A program made the translations under genes and the position numbers. The notes beneath the pieces are model-generated. The model worked only from the letters and a program-made list of their open reading frames with translations. It ran no database searches and was not told the origin of the DNA. This document shows, one piece after another, positions 1 through 12,530 of a stretch of DNA of 64,000 nucleotides. How positions within the stretch are numbered: position 1 is the first letter of the stretch; every line of letters begins with the position of its first letter. Where the stretch lies: NCBI GenBank assembly GCA_034440615.1, contig JAOTOM010002274.1:32918-96917 (forward strand), read 5' to 3'. Source of the DNA: Ashinkailepas kermadecensis. Lineage: Eukaryota; Arthropoda; Thecostraca; Neolepadidae.

Positions 1-720
1 CCGCCTAAGACGCGAGAGGAGGCCCATAATTTGGAAGAGGAAGCACTAAGAAATAAAAGCAGGCCCCCTCACCCAAGAGGTTTCGCTAAGATGGGCAAGT
101 AAACCGTCAGGATGGGGGAGACCGACAAGACGTGAGAGTTGGCATCATATTTGGGAGAAGAGATCTATAGGAGAGGAAAGAAGTCCCCCTAGACGGGTAA
201 GGAAGCTTTCAGGATAAAGGGGGGGGGGGGAAACAAGAAATGAGGCCCCGCCAAAGTCAGATCAGATCCCTAGGAGACGGGGACGGAGATGGCGAGGAGG
301 CCCCAGGATATTGGAGAAGGCTCCCAAGACGAAAAGGATGCCGCCGAGACGGATGAGTCACCAGGTTTGACTAGGATCAAGCTCCAGAACCGTGACAGAA
401 TGCCTCTAGTTGGGAGAGGAGACCCCTAGGGGAGAAGAGCAGTCCACCAGGATGCGAGATCACGCCCCTAAGTGAGGAAAAGAGGCTGCAAACACAGGAG
501 GCCCCCAACACGTGAGAGGATGCACCTATTTTGGGAAAGGAAGCTCCAGGACGCAATAGGAGCCACCCAATGCGGGCAACAAGGCCACCAGCATAGAAAG
601 GTAATCCCCGAAAATGGGTAAGGAGAATCCACCAGGGACGTTGATTTCTGAAAATTATTCCGGGGAATAATATACAGAGGCAATGGGTGAGCGCAAACAG
701 ATTGAGGGGGGGGGGCACAA
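1..720. repeat. degenerate G/A-rich tandem repeat, unit about 28-30 bp
   Basis: Short blocks such as GAGAGGAGGCCC, AGGAGGCCCC and CACCAGGATG recur every roughly 28-30 bases in diverged form. No gene is convincing here; the open frames are by-products of the repeat. A similar diverged stretch lies at about 22730-23110. Confidence 0.4.
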
Positions 721-889
721 TCCATATGGTCCCATGTTAAAAGTAGAAATTATCGGGGAAGACGGGTGAATTTGCGCCTAATACTTTTGGGATCATTTTC
801 ACATTAATCGTATGCTATTCGTATTGTGATATTCATCACGTCTTGCTACCCACTGTATTGTGTTCTATTGTATTGTATTCAGTAGTGCT

Positions 890-962
890 AATCACGAACA
901 TATCAATTGGTTGGTCATTTGGGTTTAGGGGCGCATCGACTGCGTTGGTCATACAGCACCCA
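890..962 (-). repeat. SINE 3'-body fragment (type C)
   Basis: On the - strand this reads as a body with a GCGCATCGACTGCG core and an AACCAACC-type tail. It matches 8078-8135 and 42505-42562, and more loosely the 3' body of the tRNA-headed SINEs in this window. No tRNA-like head is visible. Confidence 0.5.
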
Positions 963-3309
963 GTAACAATGTTAGATGGACAGCTTAAGGAGATTGGTGC
1001 TAACAGTAATACACGAGCCTTCACAATAAAGGCGGATCATTCCGAGCTTCTAGTGCTGTATGTCGGTGGGGTATGTAAATCGCCCCGAAGTCGACATCCG
1101 AGAGAAAGCGAAAACATTGACCTGAAGTTACCATGCACGAGTGTTCACTAATGCACCATGCGCGAGGAACAATATCAAGCATAAACCATGACGGGTATAA
1201 TTATTCTGACTTAAAACCATCCAGCGTGCTGAGCGCATTGTTCTGACAACTGTTGTACTAGATAATTATCGGATGGCTCCAGTTATAATAAGTCTATTAA
1301 GTTTTTCACTATTTCACTGTTCATATTGCTAATCTGGGTTTATACTTTTTCACCATAAAGGTAGAGCAAACTAGGGAAGGTACCAGTTTGAGGTGCCTGG
1401 ATAGTTCAGGGCAAGGTTGCCAAAGCTTTTGTGGCAAGGTTTATTATTTACAATACATACATTTTTATTGATGTGCCGTACTTTGTGTGCGTCCTTGTAC
1501 GCTGTATTTCTCAACATGGTCATATTTCGCGACAAGGTGTAAACTGTAAAATCGCACCATTTAGGCTAATCGTCACCGTGTCCGTCCTTTCGGTACGGTG
1601 TCAAATGGTTCGTGCGATTCTTGGTATGAAAGTTAACCCTATGTCAACCCTTCAATTCACAGAACAGCATAAGACAAAAAATAACAGTAGGAGGCCACCT
1701 TTTGGGTGGGGTGGGGCTTTTGATCCTTGCCTCCCCCCCCCCCATAAAATAGTTTCGTGGCGACGCCACTGCTCACGGAGTCACGAGCAACTTCAAAGGG
1801 AGTCTCACGCTGTAATTGCTGAACTGAGAGCCAGGTCTGCTATTTCCAGTTTCAGAGACCAAATTGAGCCAAAATATTTATATTTACTCAAGCGCCTATT
1901 GTTCGAAGAAATGGGTGCGACGGCACTTCGCGCGCAGCAGCTCACCACGCACACTGCCCCGCTTCTGGCGCTTGTCCGTCCCGGGCGCAGAGGTATTGTG
2001 GTGTGTTTGTGTTCCGGGGTCTCGAATTCACTCCCAAGGAGGGACAGCGCTTTTTATGCCTGCCTTTAGTAATGCAAGTTGGTGAACGCGTCATATCCGG
2101 TGTCATTTCAGTTCTGCATGGATGATTGAAGGCGCGTGACTGCATAAACACTAAAGACAGATGCATTCATGAAATGATTGCAAAAGGATCGCGGGCTGCA
2201 TTGAAACTATTCCACCTCGAAGATTGGAGTGGGCGTGACTGCATTCGCCGATGCGTTGGTCATGTAGGGAAGATTGGACGACTATTTTCTACGCGCAAGA
2301 TATTGTAAATTGGATTGCAATCTTTTTAGAGTACAAAATGACCACCTACATCGACGGTACAATTTAGTCACTCCTAATGCGACAAAATCAGATCTTGTGG
2401 AGGGACTGCCAGCCAAGAAGTGCGTTTTTTTCACTGGGTGAGTCGCTTTGAAATGAAGCCGCTGACGAATTCAAACAAACACCCCTACCATGAAGTTAAA
2501 TTTACCATCACTGGCAGTCCGCAGAGGACCACTGTCCAGACAATTAACGTGCTAGCTTGGCGCATAGCTTAGCATAACATAACATTATTACAGCATACGG
2601 TAGCATTACTTCCTCAGTAAGCGACACGGCGTCCTTAGCTTCAGACAATGACACGTTCAACGGGTTACAAATATATTCAAATCGTATAAAACATGTATGT
2701 TAGGACGCAAATGGTAAGCGTTGAGGCGACCAAGGCGAAAGCGCATTAAAGAGGTTCGCAGTCAGTGGCATACAAGAGACATTACAACATATGTGAAAAC
2801 GTCTCACAACCGTACCATTTGGAATGACATTAGTGTCAGGCGACTGAGGCGACTGACTCTGGCGACTGAGAAACGATTGCTCCCGGCGAGGAATGGTGAG
2901 TCAACTGCCCGACCCCTGCGTCATCGCACAATGCCACGAAAAAAAAACGGCAACACAACTGGGCACTTCAATAACATAGTCACCAACCACAGATGTTTTA
3001 CGACCATCAGTGCGCATAGTGGATGCTGTTGCATCGCTGTCAACTGTCCAATGCTGTAGCTGCACCGAGTCTACACACCTACCACGCCACCTCACACGAT
3101 CTTACTAACACGAGCGCGACATACCTCACAACACCATTGAACCAGCGGCGTTCCATCGACGACCCACACAATTGACTCAACTAGATATGGCAACCCGCAA
3201 GGCATCCAAAGACCCACTGTACATTCCACTTGTGCTTAGGTGAGCAACGATCACTGTGAGTCGTCCCAGTACAAGTGGATGAGCAATTGTTTCGAACGGC
3301 ACCTACATA
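963..3309. other. intergenic, no supported gene
   Basis: Open frames of 60-212 codons occur (the longest at 1431-2069 on +), but none shows a recognisable domain, consistent splice sites or family resemblance. A C-run sits near 1730. Confidence 0.4.
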
Positions 3310-3684
3310 CAGGGGCGGATACAGTGGGCACTGGGGGCATGTGTTCCCCATGTTAAGACGGTGTCCCTCTGGCCGGGAAAGAGCGTCCCTCTGGGAAGGC
3401 TCGAGTGAGCCACCCTAAAACTTTTCAGCCAGAGGCACCCCTCCGAGGGGAAAAGGCGCCCCTGGAAGGAAAGGTCCCCATCCGGGAAGACCAGATTGCA
3501 CCCCCACCCCATCCCCTTTAATTTTTCAACTAGGGGCGTCCCCAAAGAGAAAAAGGCACCCCTCCGCGAAAGCTCGAGCGCACCACTCCCGCCAATTTTT
3601 CAGCCAGAGGTGCCTCTCGCAAAGCAAAGTGGCGCCCCTCTGGACATGCACCCCTCCCGATGACAGTTCCTGGATCCGCCCCTG
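3310..3684. mobile_element. hAT-like MITE, 375 bp
   Basis: The left end reads CAGGGGCGGATAC and the right end GGATCCGCCCCTG, which are imperfect terminal inverted repeats. The flanking 8 bases are CCTACATA (3302-3309) and CCTACATC (3685-3692), a 7/8 target duplication as expected for hAT. The inside is non-coding and built of repeats resembling GGGTGCCCCTCTGG. Decayed relatives occur at 21130-21260 and 57225-57400. Confidence 0.75.
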
Positions 3685-3829
3685 CCTACATCGGCATCAC
3701 GCGGTTCATTGCCTACCGGCAGTTGTGTGTCATCAACTTCGGCGATCCATCACAGCGCAGATTCAGTGCATACACTGCACCTGCCACGGCCGTGCTCGTG
3801 ACCACGCCGAGCACGGCCGGCACCCAATA

Positions 3830-4013
3830 CAGGGGCGCAGCCAGGATTTTCGTACGGGGGAGGGCGGCGAAAACATGACGTTATGAAACAGAGAAACCCT
3901 TCGCACGCCGAGAAATTCCAGTTTTGCGTGGGGAATATTTCAAAATTTTCTCATTAGACCTAGTGTGTTTTTGGTTGCTAAGAGGGGGGGGGGGGCGCTT
4001 GGCTGCGCCTCCT
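3830..4013. mobile_element. hAT-like MITE, about 184 bp
   Basis: The left end CAGGGGCGCAGCCAGG pairs with the right end GGCTGCGCCTCCT. The flanks ACCCAATA and ACCCAGTG give a 6/8 target duplication. There is no coding capacity. Confidence 0.55.
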
Positions 4014-5043
4014 ACCCAGTGGATGGCAGAAAACACGTTTCTGAATGCTGCGGTACATACACACACACAAACACATTATTTTACTGAGGTCTCTTGTACA
4101 AGTTGTAGATGAAGAGCAGTGCAAATAATTTGGCATTAACCGTCTGAAGCTGGACGCCAGCCATCCGGAAAATATTCAGCATTGCATCCAGAACACCCTA
4201 TTCATGTTCGCACTCCCACGTAGCTCAAACGAGGTGGAGCAAGGTGATTAATATCCGTGGTGAGCATGGTTGTCACTTTGTGAAATTGATTGGGGGAGCA
4301 ATGTATGCTTTTGATGCCATTTTTCTCCGAAGAGGTGTCATCGGCTAAACAAAACTCGTTGAGCGGGGAAGGGGGCGGCGGAGTGCACTCGAGCGTTGCA
4401 CGTCACCTCCATAGGCTTAATGGGGGCCAGTTGCCCCCCTCATCGCATATACAATGTGACACCCCTGGTAGTGAGCCTGGAAAGCGCTGTGACTCTTTCT
4501 CACCAACCTTTAGGAACAACACGAATTGGAGGGTGTCTGAAGAGTGTTCTCTAACAAGACCTTATCAATTGGGCAATTTCAAACCGGGGGAAAGGCTTAA
4601 CAAAGTCGCACATTAAGAATTAGAAACATGGAGGAAGAGAAGAGCCAGTCTTTGGGGCTCAGACCTCAACCAACAGTATGCAACTCTACACATACTTATA
4701 GACATGGTCCCAAAGAAACCATTGCGACACGGATAAGTATGATATTAATATCTAGTTGTATCAAAGTATGGCATGTCACCAGTTAAACTGTTGTTAAACT
4801 TCATATAACATACAACAACCATCACACAATCCAATCATTACAGGAAAAGGGAATGCACAATTCTCACCCTTGCATGGCCAGTTCACAGGGAAACGAAGGG
4901 CCAATAAAGATGGCACACTTTTGGTTCGAATGCAGTCATCAGGGAAAATCAGTGCTGGTGTCGCGTGCGGGCCTTCCATCACGCCGGGACCGCATGGTGC
5001 AGCCGCACGGACGTCGAACCACTCACGGCAACCACGAGCTGGC
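4014..5043. other. SWAP70 downstream flank
   Basis: This would hold the 3' UTR of the - strand SWAP70-like gene. I saw no AATAAA on the - strand near the stop codon. No other gene is supported. Confidence 0.35.
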
Positions 5044-6849
5044 TTAGGCAGCGTCCGGCGGCGGCGGCGACTGCTGGTGCTGCTGGCGCTCCTCGCGCTC
5101 CGTCAGGTCGGGCGCGGTCGACTCCGGCGTGACGGTCAGACAGGCGGCGCGCGCTCCGCCGCCCCGCGTGTTGTTGTTCAGTTCGGCCCTGAAGCTGCTG
5201 CTCGGCGCCAGACGACCGAACTCGCGCGGGTCGCGGAAGCTGGCGGAGCGCAGCGGCAGTCGGCTGGCCTCGCCTGGTGTCAGCGCCGAATGTCGCAGCG
5301 ACACCTCGCGCTCGCGCACGCGCAGCTTGGACTCCACTTGACCCTTGGTGCGCTCGGCCGTGATCAGCTTGTAGCGCGCCGCCTTCAGTTCGCGGTCCAG
5401 TTTGACACGGCCCTCCTCCACCTCGCGCAGCCGCAGCTGCGCTTCCTCCAGTTCGCACTGCTTCTGCTTCTGCATCACCTCAAATTCCTCCCGCTTCTGG
5501 CGCTCCTCGTCCAGCATGGCCGTCAGCTCGGCCTGCAGTCGCTCCAGGTCTTCGCGCTTCTCCCACTCGTGCCGCAGCACGCGACTCTGAGCGCTTCGCA
5601 CCAGCTCCTCGTCTCGCTTCGCCTGCTTCTCTTCTTGCAGCAGCCGCTCCAGCTCCGCGCGGGTCTCCTCAAGCTCGGCCAGCTTCCGCGCCTCCTCGGC
5701 CTTCTGCAGCTCGAGCTCGGCGGCCTGCGCCTCGGCGGCGGCACGCGCTAGCCGCTCGGCTTCCAACTCGGCCTTGGTGCTATCCATGATGTTGATCTGG
5801 CTGAGGCGGCGCCGGTCGTCCTCGTGCTGGCGCGCCGCCGTCTGGTGCCAGTCGGCGCGCCGCGTCGCCGCCAAGTGGCGCTGGTAGCCCTGCGGCGCGC
5901 CCGAGAACTGGATGGCCTTGTCCAGCGCCGACAGCCACTGGAACTTGGTCTTGTAGTCGGGCGCGGCCAGCTCGAGCGGCTCGCTGTCGGCCGTCGCGAC
6001 CGAGAACCGGTTCGACCGCACGCCGCTCTGCTCGATCAGGTTGGTGCCGCGCGCGGCCGGCGTCAGCGACAGCTGCGCCACCGGGCGGGCGTCGCCCCGG
6101 CGCCGGAAGCAGCGCAGGTGTCGAGGCGTCAGCACGCACCACAGGCCGCGGTAGCCGCGCACGCAGTCGATGCGCCGATGCAAGCAGCCCTGCTTCAGCA
6201 CGTCGTCGACAACGAGGTCGTACACGTCGCCGACGGCCTCGCGCAGCGCCTCCTGCTCGACGTCCTGCGTGTAGCGCGTCTCCAGGAACGCCAGGAAGAT
6301 GGTGAACTTGAAGTGATGGATGATCTCCGAGAGCTGCCGGAAGTCGGCCGCGTCCCAGACGCGGCCGAGCGCCTGCACGAACCTGCTGGCCACGTAGTCG
6401 ACCTCGCCGGCGTTCATGGCCACCTGGACGGCCAGGTCTGGATCGGACATGACCTCGCCGAGGCAGCAGAACACGCGAAACAGCTGGCGCACGCAGTCCT
6501 CCGGCAGGGTGGGCATGTCACGCTTCAGCGCCGTCGGCCGGTACAGGACCCAACACGTCTCTTCGACCGCCTCATGCAGCGCGCGCAGGTCCTCGACCAC
6601 CAGCTGCTCCGGCAGGCGGGCAAACAGCTCGTGGGTCAGGTAGAACTTGAAGTGCTCGAACGAAAGCGTGCGAGTGCTGCGGAACTCGAAGATGCCAGCC
6701 TCCACGTTCTGCTCGCCACACCCCAGCAAAGTGGCAAGATTTTGCGTGAGCACCTTCAGCTTGGACTTGGTTACAGTACCGCGCTGCTCATTGTCCAGCC
6801 CCGTGAATGCATGCCAGATGCCATTCTCAACCAATTCTAGCAACTCCAT
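5044..6849 (-). CDS. SWAP70: SWAP70/DEF6-like PH-domain protein (601 aa)
   Basis: The protein aligns along its length with the SWAP70/DEF6 family. Its N-terminus (IWHAFTGLD, residues 11-19) matches the family start. A DVLKQG motif near 216-221 opens a PH domain running to about 317, with the characteristic late Trp at 305. A long charged coiled coil (about 340-520) and a low-complexity tail follow. Family members bind phosphoinositides through the PH domain and link receptor signals to Rac and actin. At 601 aa it is close to the usual 585-630. I chose the ATG at 6849 because it matches the family start; an in-frame ATG at 6867 is the alternative, and a stop lies just upstream. The whole coding region is one open frame without introns, unusual for a family whose genes are normally split. 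Codon GC content is high compared with the AT-rich surroundings. Either SWAP70 or DEF6 could be the closer orthologue. Confidence 0.9.
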   Translation of the reverse strand: MELLELVENGIWHAFTGLDNEQRGTVTKSKLKVLTQNLATLLGCGEQNVEAGIFEFRSTRTLSFEHFKFYLTHELFARLPEQLVVEDLRALHEAVEETCWVLYRPTALKRDMPTLPEDCVRQLFRVFCCLGEVMSDPDLAVQVAMNAGEVDYVASRFVQALGRVWDAADFRQLSEIIHHFKFTIFLAFLETRYTQDVEQEALREAVGDVYDLVVDDVLKQGCLHRRIDCVRGYRGLWCVLTPRHLRCFRRRGDARPVAQLSLTPAARGTNLIEQSGVRSNRFSVATADSEPLELAAPDYKTKFQWLSALDKAIQFSGAPQGYQRHLAATRRADWHQTAARQHEDDRRRLSQINIMDSTKAELEAERLARAAAEAQAAELELQKAEEARKLAELEETRAELERLLQEEKQAKRDEELVRSAQSRVLRHEWEKREDLERLQAELTAMLDEERQKREEFEVMQKQKQCELEEAQLRLREVEEGRVKLDRELKAARYKLITAERTKGQVESKLRVREREVSLRHSALTPGEASRLPLRSASFRDPREFGRLAPSSSFRAELNNNTRGGGARAACLTVTPESTAPDLTEREERQQHQQSPPPPDAA

Positions 6850-8077
6850 GTCTGGATGTGCCTGCATCAAATGTTTCAAAGGACAGTTGATTCAGACTTC
6901 AGATGCTCATTAATTGCACTTGCTTCCAGATTCGGGCATGGAATTGTGTACTCTTCATAGATATGTCACCATTTGTCCTGCTCAGTAATCAGCAGTGCTT
7001 CAAGGCCTCACATAAAGAACAACTGCTGTCAATAGGAGGCCAAATCGCAAAAGCATCAAAACGATATCACAGCCATATGTCCATGAATAATATTTCAAGC
7101 ATATATGTATATTTTAATCGTTTCCATCGATCACCTTGGTTGATCATCGTTGACAAAGGTCATTCATCAAGGACAAAGGTCACTAAGATGATTCATGTGA
7201 GAATCACATCACAATTATCACCTTGTTTTGAACAATGTTCATTGTTCAACAAACCATGATTAGCAAATTGCCTTGCATCTTCACTGAAATGCAATGTTTC
7301 TTGTGGAAGAGAAATCATTGCACCTTCTCAAGGAACAATCTTTAAAATCTGAAAGAAATGCACCCAATTAGTGCCCAAGAATCATCATAGTGAGCACATA
7401 ATACTGTGGGCATATTGCTTTTATGGGAAAAAAATTATTCAGAGTTCTAATCTTAATTGCACAGATGAGACAATGATATTGGAATATGAGGACTTGGATA
7501 CTTTTTGTAATCTAAACAATGGACCTTATGGGCATTGCATGGAAATAATCATTTAAATGGCATGGCCCCACTTTTGGGACATATCATGTTACCATTCCTC
7601 ATCATGAACACTAAGGGCAGTTAACTTGTGGCAACTGTGTAGCTAAACATGGGAAAAGCTCGAGATAGCTTGGAATTTAAAAACAAATCAGACACAGTTA
7701 CATGAGATAAGTTCTGAGGAGAATTTCAATAAATGGCCTCAATCTGTACTTGAAGTACATTTAAAGTATTTTAATAAATCAGGTGTCCCAACCCACAGTT
7801 TGATCTGATATTCTGACTTTTATCTGACTGACTTTTATCCGACATTTGACATAATTCATGGCTATATTTCAGATATTGACACATCTGCTTGTTATACAAG
7901 GCTTAACCTACTAGGCTGTCAAAATGAATGACCAAGACACCACACACACCAAGTCAAGCTAATAATATTGGAACTTGACTAATGGTGATATCAGAATTGA
8001 TCAGATTTACTATATCAAAATATTAGGCAACATACTACATACCCATTTCATTAGGGAAAGCATATGGTGCAACAATG

Positions 8078-8135
8078 TGGTTGGTTGGTTATTTGGGTTT
8101 AGAGGCGCATCGATTGCGTTGGTCATACAGCGCCC
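8078..8135 (-). repeat. SINE 3'-body fragment (type C)
   Basis: Near-identical to 890-962 over about 50 bases, including the shared AACCAACC tail on the - strand. Confidence 0.5.
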
Positions 8136-8616
8136 GCAACAATGTGGTAGAAGATTGCCATGTAATTTCTTTTTCAAATGCAATATCTATAAATTTGGTT
8201 AACATGATGTGACCACTAATTTCCTATGCAAATGTACACTTTCAGTTGACAAGCAAAATATGAAAATGGGCCTAATTAAAAGGGGCTTTGGAGTTGGGTA
8301 GCTATTAGTTATTACTACTAGTTATATATATATAAAACAAAAAAGGCCTTTGATTCTCAATCAAGGATGGGACATGCTTTATTATGAGATGCAGCACACA
8401 AGATTATTACACAGACTGATGAATATGTCACAGCCTGAATATCAGTGTATTCTGCCATCAATTAGACTCAGACATATCATGCAGCCATTCCAGACAAAGT
8501 CATGATGTCACACTAGCATGTGTTAACAGGGGGAAGAAGAATGAAAAGACAATTGCCACAGGATAAAAATGTGCATATACCAAACTAATGTGCCAAATAT
8601 TCATCTTAAGACAACT

Positions 8617-8781
8617 GGTGGTTGGTTATTGGTGTTTACGACACGTCGACCGTCGAGTCATATAGCGTCGCAAATCTCTCACGCCGATTGGTCGCGGGCG
8701 AAGAGTAGCGACAGGTGAGACTCAAACCCAAAATCTTTTGATCGTGAGACGAGCATCTTACCCCTACACCACTCGTCCCCT
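8617..8781 (-). mobile_element. tRNA-derived SINE (type A)
   Basis: The - strand has a tRNA-like head with A and B promoter boxes, a body containing GCGACCAATCGGCGTGAGAG and an AATAACCAACC tail. It is flanked by a perfect 17-bp target duplication, TTCATCTTAAGACAACT, at 8600-8616 and 8782-8798. The B box is slightly decayed. Confidence 0.85.
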
Positions 8782-9239
8782 TTCATCTTAAGACAACTAC
8801 TTGCTAAATTAGTCTTATTGCACTTTGAAGTATCCACAAGATACATTTTAAAGCATGTTCTCCTACAGGGAAGGTTAGGCTAGATTACATTAGGTTGCTT
8901 GCCTTGTGGATAGGTAGGTACTTAAAGTGCAATAACACCCATACATTTTTTGGTAAATTTGCAGTTTAAGGTCATTTTTAATTTCTCAGAATTTCTTTTT
9001 CCTATGCAATGCTTGTGAATGTGCTCACCATGATGTGACCACTCATTTTGTCTGCAAATGCATACGTTTCACTTGGGAGGCAAAATAACACTGAAAAAAG
9101 TGGCTTGGAATTGGGTAATGTAGAATAAAAAATACTGTTATTTATTGGGTGGTTCACAATGCACATTATGCATGATCACTACTAATGGTGCCACCCACCC
9201 TGTTTTGCAGGTAGGTAGCCAGGATTGGGAAATGTCCAG

Positions 9240-10865
9240 AGTGCAGCAAGCATTTAGTACTGGATCATGGTATCCTGAGCTCAACTACTGAAACAATGCT
9301 GCAGAGCATTGATATTACTGAAGCTGAGGTGCTCAGAATTTTGAGTCAGGTTGATGGATCCTCCAGCATGGGCTCTGATGGGGTCCACCCCGAGTTAATT
9401 GTATCTTGCTGTGAGGAGCTTGTAAAACCAGTTTTCATTTTTTTTTCACTCTTCTCTTTCTACTGGAAGTCTTCCTGATAGTTGGAAAACTTCACAAGTT
9501 ATTCCCATTTTTAAAAAGGGTTCAAGCCATGATCCACTAAAGTATCGCCCAGTGAGTCTTAATTCCGTCCCATGTAAAATTCTTGAACGTGAAATTGTTG
9601 AGAAGCTTACAGAATATTTGGAGGTCCATCACTTGCTGGACAATTTGGCTTCCGTCATTGACGTTCCGTAGAGGATCAACTACTGCTAACATATGAGACT
9701 GTCTCTACCAGGCTAGATGAGGGCTATATGGTGAATGTAATTTTCTTTGATTTTTCAAAGGCATTTGATGTTGTTAATCATGTGCTGCTACTAACAAAAC
9801 TAAGAGCTCTGGGAATTTCAGAGATAATCCTCACCTGGATCCAAAATTTTATCTGTGGGATGTAAATGAAAGTGCTTGTCTCTGGCTCTTCCAGCAAACC
9901 AAATAATGTTCTAAGTGGAGTACCTCAGGGATCTGTACTAGATCCTGTGTTATTCTTGATTTATGTGAATTATGTACCTCATGGTGTACACTCCCAGTTC
10001 AAGATTTTTGCAGATGACCTAAAGACATACATGACACTGAAGTACAAATCTGTCACAGACCTGCCAGCTGGCATTTCACAGGGCCAAAAAGACATTGATA
10101 CGCTGGTTAGTACTGCCAAGTCATGGGGACTAGCAATGAACTCCCAGAAATGTGCAGTTCTCAAAGCACACAGTGGCTCATATGACTGGAAAAATCTTGG
10201 CCCTTATGCACATTATTACCTAGATGGATTTCAGGTAAGTTTTGTTGAGATGCATACTGACCTAGGCATCACAGTAGGTAAAAACTTGTGTTTTCATCAA
10301 CACATTGCTGGTATAGTACAGAAAGCTGGAAGTCTGGCCAGCAGCCTACTAAGTTCTACTTTATGTCATTCTCCTGAATTTATGAAAACCCTATACATTA
10401 CACATGTCAGGCCTCTTTTGGAGTTTACATAGTGTGTTTGGAATACAGGTTATATAGGTGATTTAAGGCAACTAGAATCAGTACAGAGAAGGTGGACACG
10501 AAACATAGAGGGGATGGAAGGTCTGGATTATGGTGCCAGATTACGGAAACTAGGTCTGTACTCAGTGAAAGGTGAACTGATTCGAGCAGACATTATCAAA
10601 TGTTGGAAGATTTTTTCATGGCCATTCTGCCATTAAGATCTCTGACATGTTTGTGCTGGCACCATTGGTGAACACATGTGGACACTCACTGAAATTGGCT
10701 CACAGGCATGCATCAGTGGATTGTATGAAGATATTTTTTTAGCCTCAGATGCTGTGCCACCTGGAACTAATTGCCTGATGATGTAATAGCCTTAATGGAC
10801 CTGGGTGCATTTAAAGCTGCACTGCACTCAAATATCTGCACATTGTTGTATGAATATACTGAATA
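9240..10865 (+). pseudogene. decayed non-LTR retrotransposon reverse transcriptase
   Basis: Frames at 9296-9478 and 9866-10432, with shifted frames between, encode reverse transcriptase blocks: YRPVSLNS, FDFSKAFD, SGVPQGSVL and FADD, the active-site box. The C-terminal part (LESVQRRWT, then RADIIKCWKIF) continues to about 10865. This pattern fits the CR1/L2/Jockey group. It is distinct from the CR1 family at 14.9-20.6 kb. Frameshifts and stops make it non-functional. No endonuclease or ORF1 is visible, so it is 5' truncated. Confidence 0.8.
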
Positions 10866-11261
10866 GATTAACCATGATAATATAATAATCAAACTTGAAG
10901 AGTAGCTTTACTTTTCTATACTCTCTTCTCTATATATCTCTATATTCAATCTCTGTATTCAATCTCTATATTCAATCTCTATATTCTCTTTTTCAGAAAT
11001 CTTGACTGACCACAAAATATTAGCAGATGTAGTGACTACTCTAAGCATACAAATTCTGCTTAAGGTACACTTTCCAGTTCCTGTGTCTTGCCCTGTCTAT
11101 CTGATAACCATATTTTCTATAATCTGGGGGACTGGCAAAGAAAAATCCAACTGAGATTGATAAATGCATCTGAGAATAAGAACATATAGGTACAAGAACA
11201 TATAGGTACCTATTGGTAAATTTGCAGTAGGAAACACCTACAAGGCATTTTTTTTAATATT

Positions 11262-11800
11262 CAGAATATCATGTTTATGAAGGTGATGATAATGGGACCA
11301 CTTATTTTCAGTGCAAATGCTTACTTTTCAGGTTGTTGGCAAAATCATGCCAAAAAAGGGGCTCTGAGTTAGGTAACAGCATAAAAATAAATGATAAAAA
11401 TGAAACAAAATACAAGATAATCTAACCTAGCCTAGCCTGCCTTTGGATACAAAAAATCAGAAAAATGTCAAGCAATTTATTTTCTGAAAATTCTCAAAAT
11501 TAAAAAGAAACCTAACGCAGACTAACCTAACCTAATCTAAGCTGCTTTTGAAGAAATTGTTTTTGTGAAAAAAAAGGAAACTTTTTGGTGCTATTGTGCT
11601 TTAAGGTGGTAATAAGAAAAGTTTTAAATGCATTTGCCTCCATAAAGCAAACAAATTAGCTAGGTTTTGTTATGTCAGGTTAGTTTTGGTTTGTTAAGTT
11701 TGAAAAATTTTCAATAAAAAATTCATTTGCACAGAAAGCAAGTGGTCCCATCAGCTTAATCACCTTCATAAACATTGTATTCTGAAGAAAAAAAATTACA
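11262..11800. mobile_element. foldback/TIR element with CCTAACC-rich centre
   Basis: Arms of about 65 bp at 11262-11325 and 11727-11795 are inverted copies (TTTATGAAGGTGAT...GGGACCACTTATTTT). The centre holds repeated CCTAACCTAA-like motifs. Related arms occur at 41794-42482, 47095-47220 and 60460-60560. Confidence 0.6.
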
Positions 11801-11920
11801 AAACACCTTATACAGCAAAATTACCAACCAGGGTACCTACCTGCCTCAGCAGCGTGGCGGTTGACTTTCCGCACTAATGTCAAATTCTTAACCTACCTAT
11901 CGTTGCATACCAACTTACCT

Positions 11921-12530
11921 AGGTAGGTAGGGGAAGGGGGGGGATCTGAACACATTCTGTTTCCTGAACACCTACCTTTGGTCGTCTCCCACATCATGTT
12001 CAGTGTATAAATAACAAAAAGATGGTGGCATTCATAAATGATGGACCTGTCTCTACCAAAATCAAAATATGAAAGTCTGATCACATAATTCTACCTATTC
12101 TTTGTGTATGGAGGTTGCAAAGTTCACAGGAACCATTTTAGGCTTCCAAGAGCAGTTGGCTTAAGGAAACCGTAAGGAAGTGACTTTCATTTTTTTTTGC
12201 AATTACACCAGTATTTTTTAGTGGCTACTAATAGCTTGTACCACAAGCTACCTACAGTGAGGTAATCCTGAACAACAACATTTTCATGTTCAGAATACGG
12301 CACACTACTATAAAATAATCATCTGTTTTAAAGTTGCTCTTTGCAAGTGGCTAGAGGATTTTCATTGAAAGGAACTGTTTGAATATGGATAGCTTGTTCA
12401 TTTTTGTGTTCAGTAAACACAGTACAATTAATGGCTCAGCCATACAGAAGCAGCAGTAGAGCTATTTGTTGCATAATGCCTTAAGTGTTCAGAAACATCC
12501 CCCCCCCTCTTCCCCTACCTACCCAAGCTC
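11921..12530. mobile_element. TIR element with GGTAGGGGAAGGGGGGG ends
   Basis: The left end (TAGGGGAAGGGGGGGG, then TGAACAC) and the right end (GTGTTCAG, then CCCCTCTTCCCCTACC) are inverted repeats. The interior is non-coding. The same sequence appears inverted at 14260-14870, with its other end at 13494. Confidence 0.55.

Larger units (their letters stand above)
6850..9230. other. AT-rich intergenic region with SINE insertions
   Basis: No gene is supported. Apart from the SINEs listed separately there are diverged pieces of the foldback family (GTGACCACT...GCAAATG arms) at about 8206-8260 and 9025-9120. A splice-acceptor-like TTTGATGCAG on the - strand just before the SWAP70 start could belong to a 5' UTR intron. 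Confidence 0.35.

Noticed and set aside
1431..2069. 212-codon + strand frame
   Set aside because: No family resemblance, no supporting splice or promoter signals, composition like the surrounding DNA.
4870..6840. Long + strand open frames (293 and 338 codons) opposite the SWAP70-like gene
   Set aside because: They are antisense shadows of a GC-rich coding strand; no domain is present in them, while the - strand aligns with SWAP70/DEF6 throughout.
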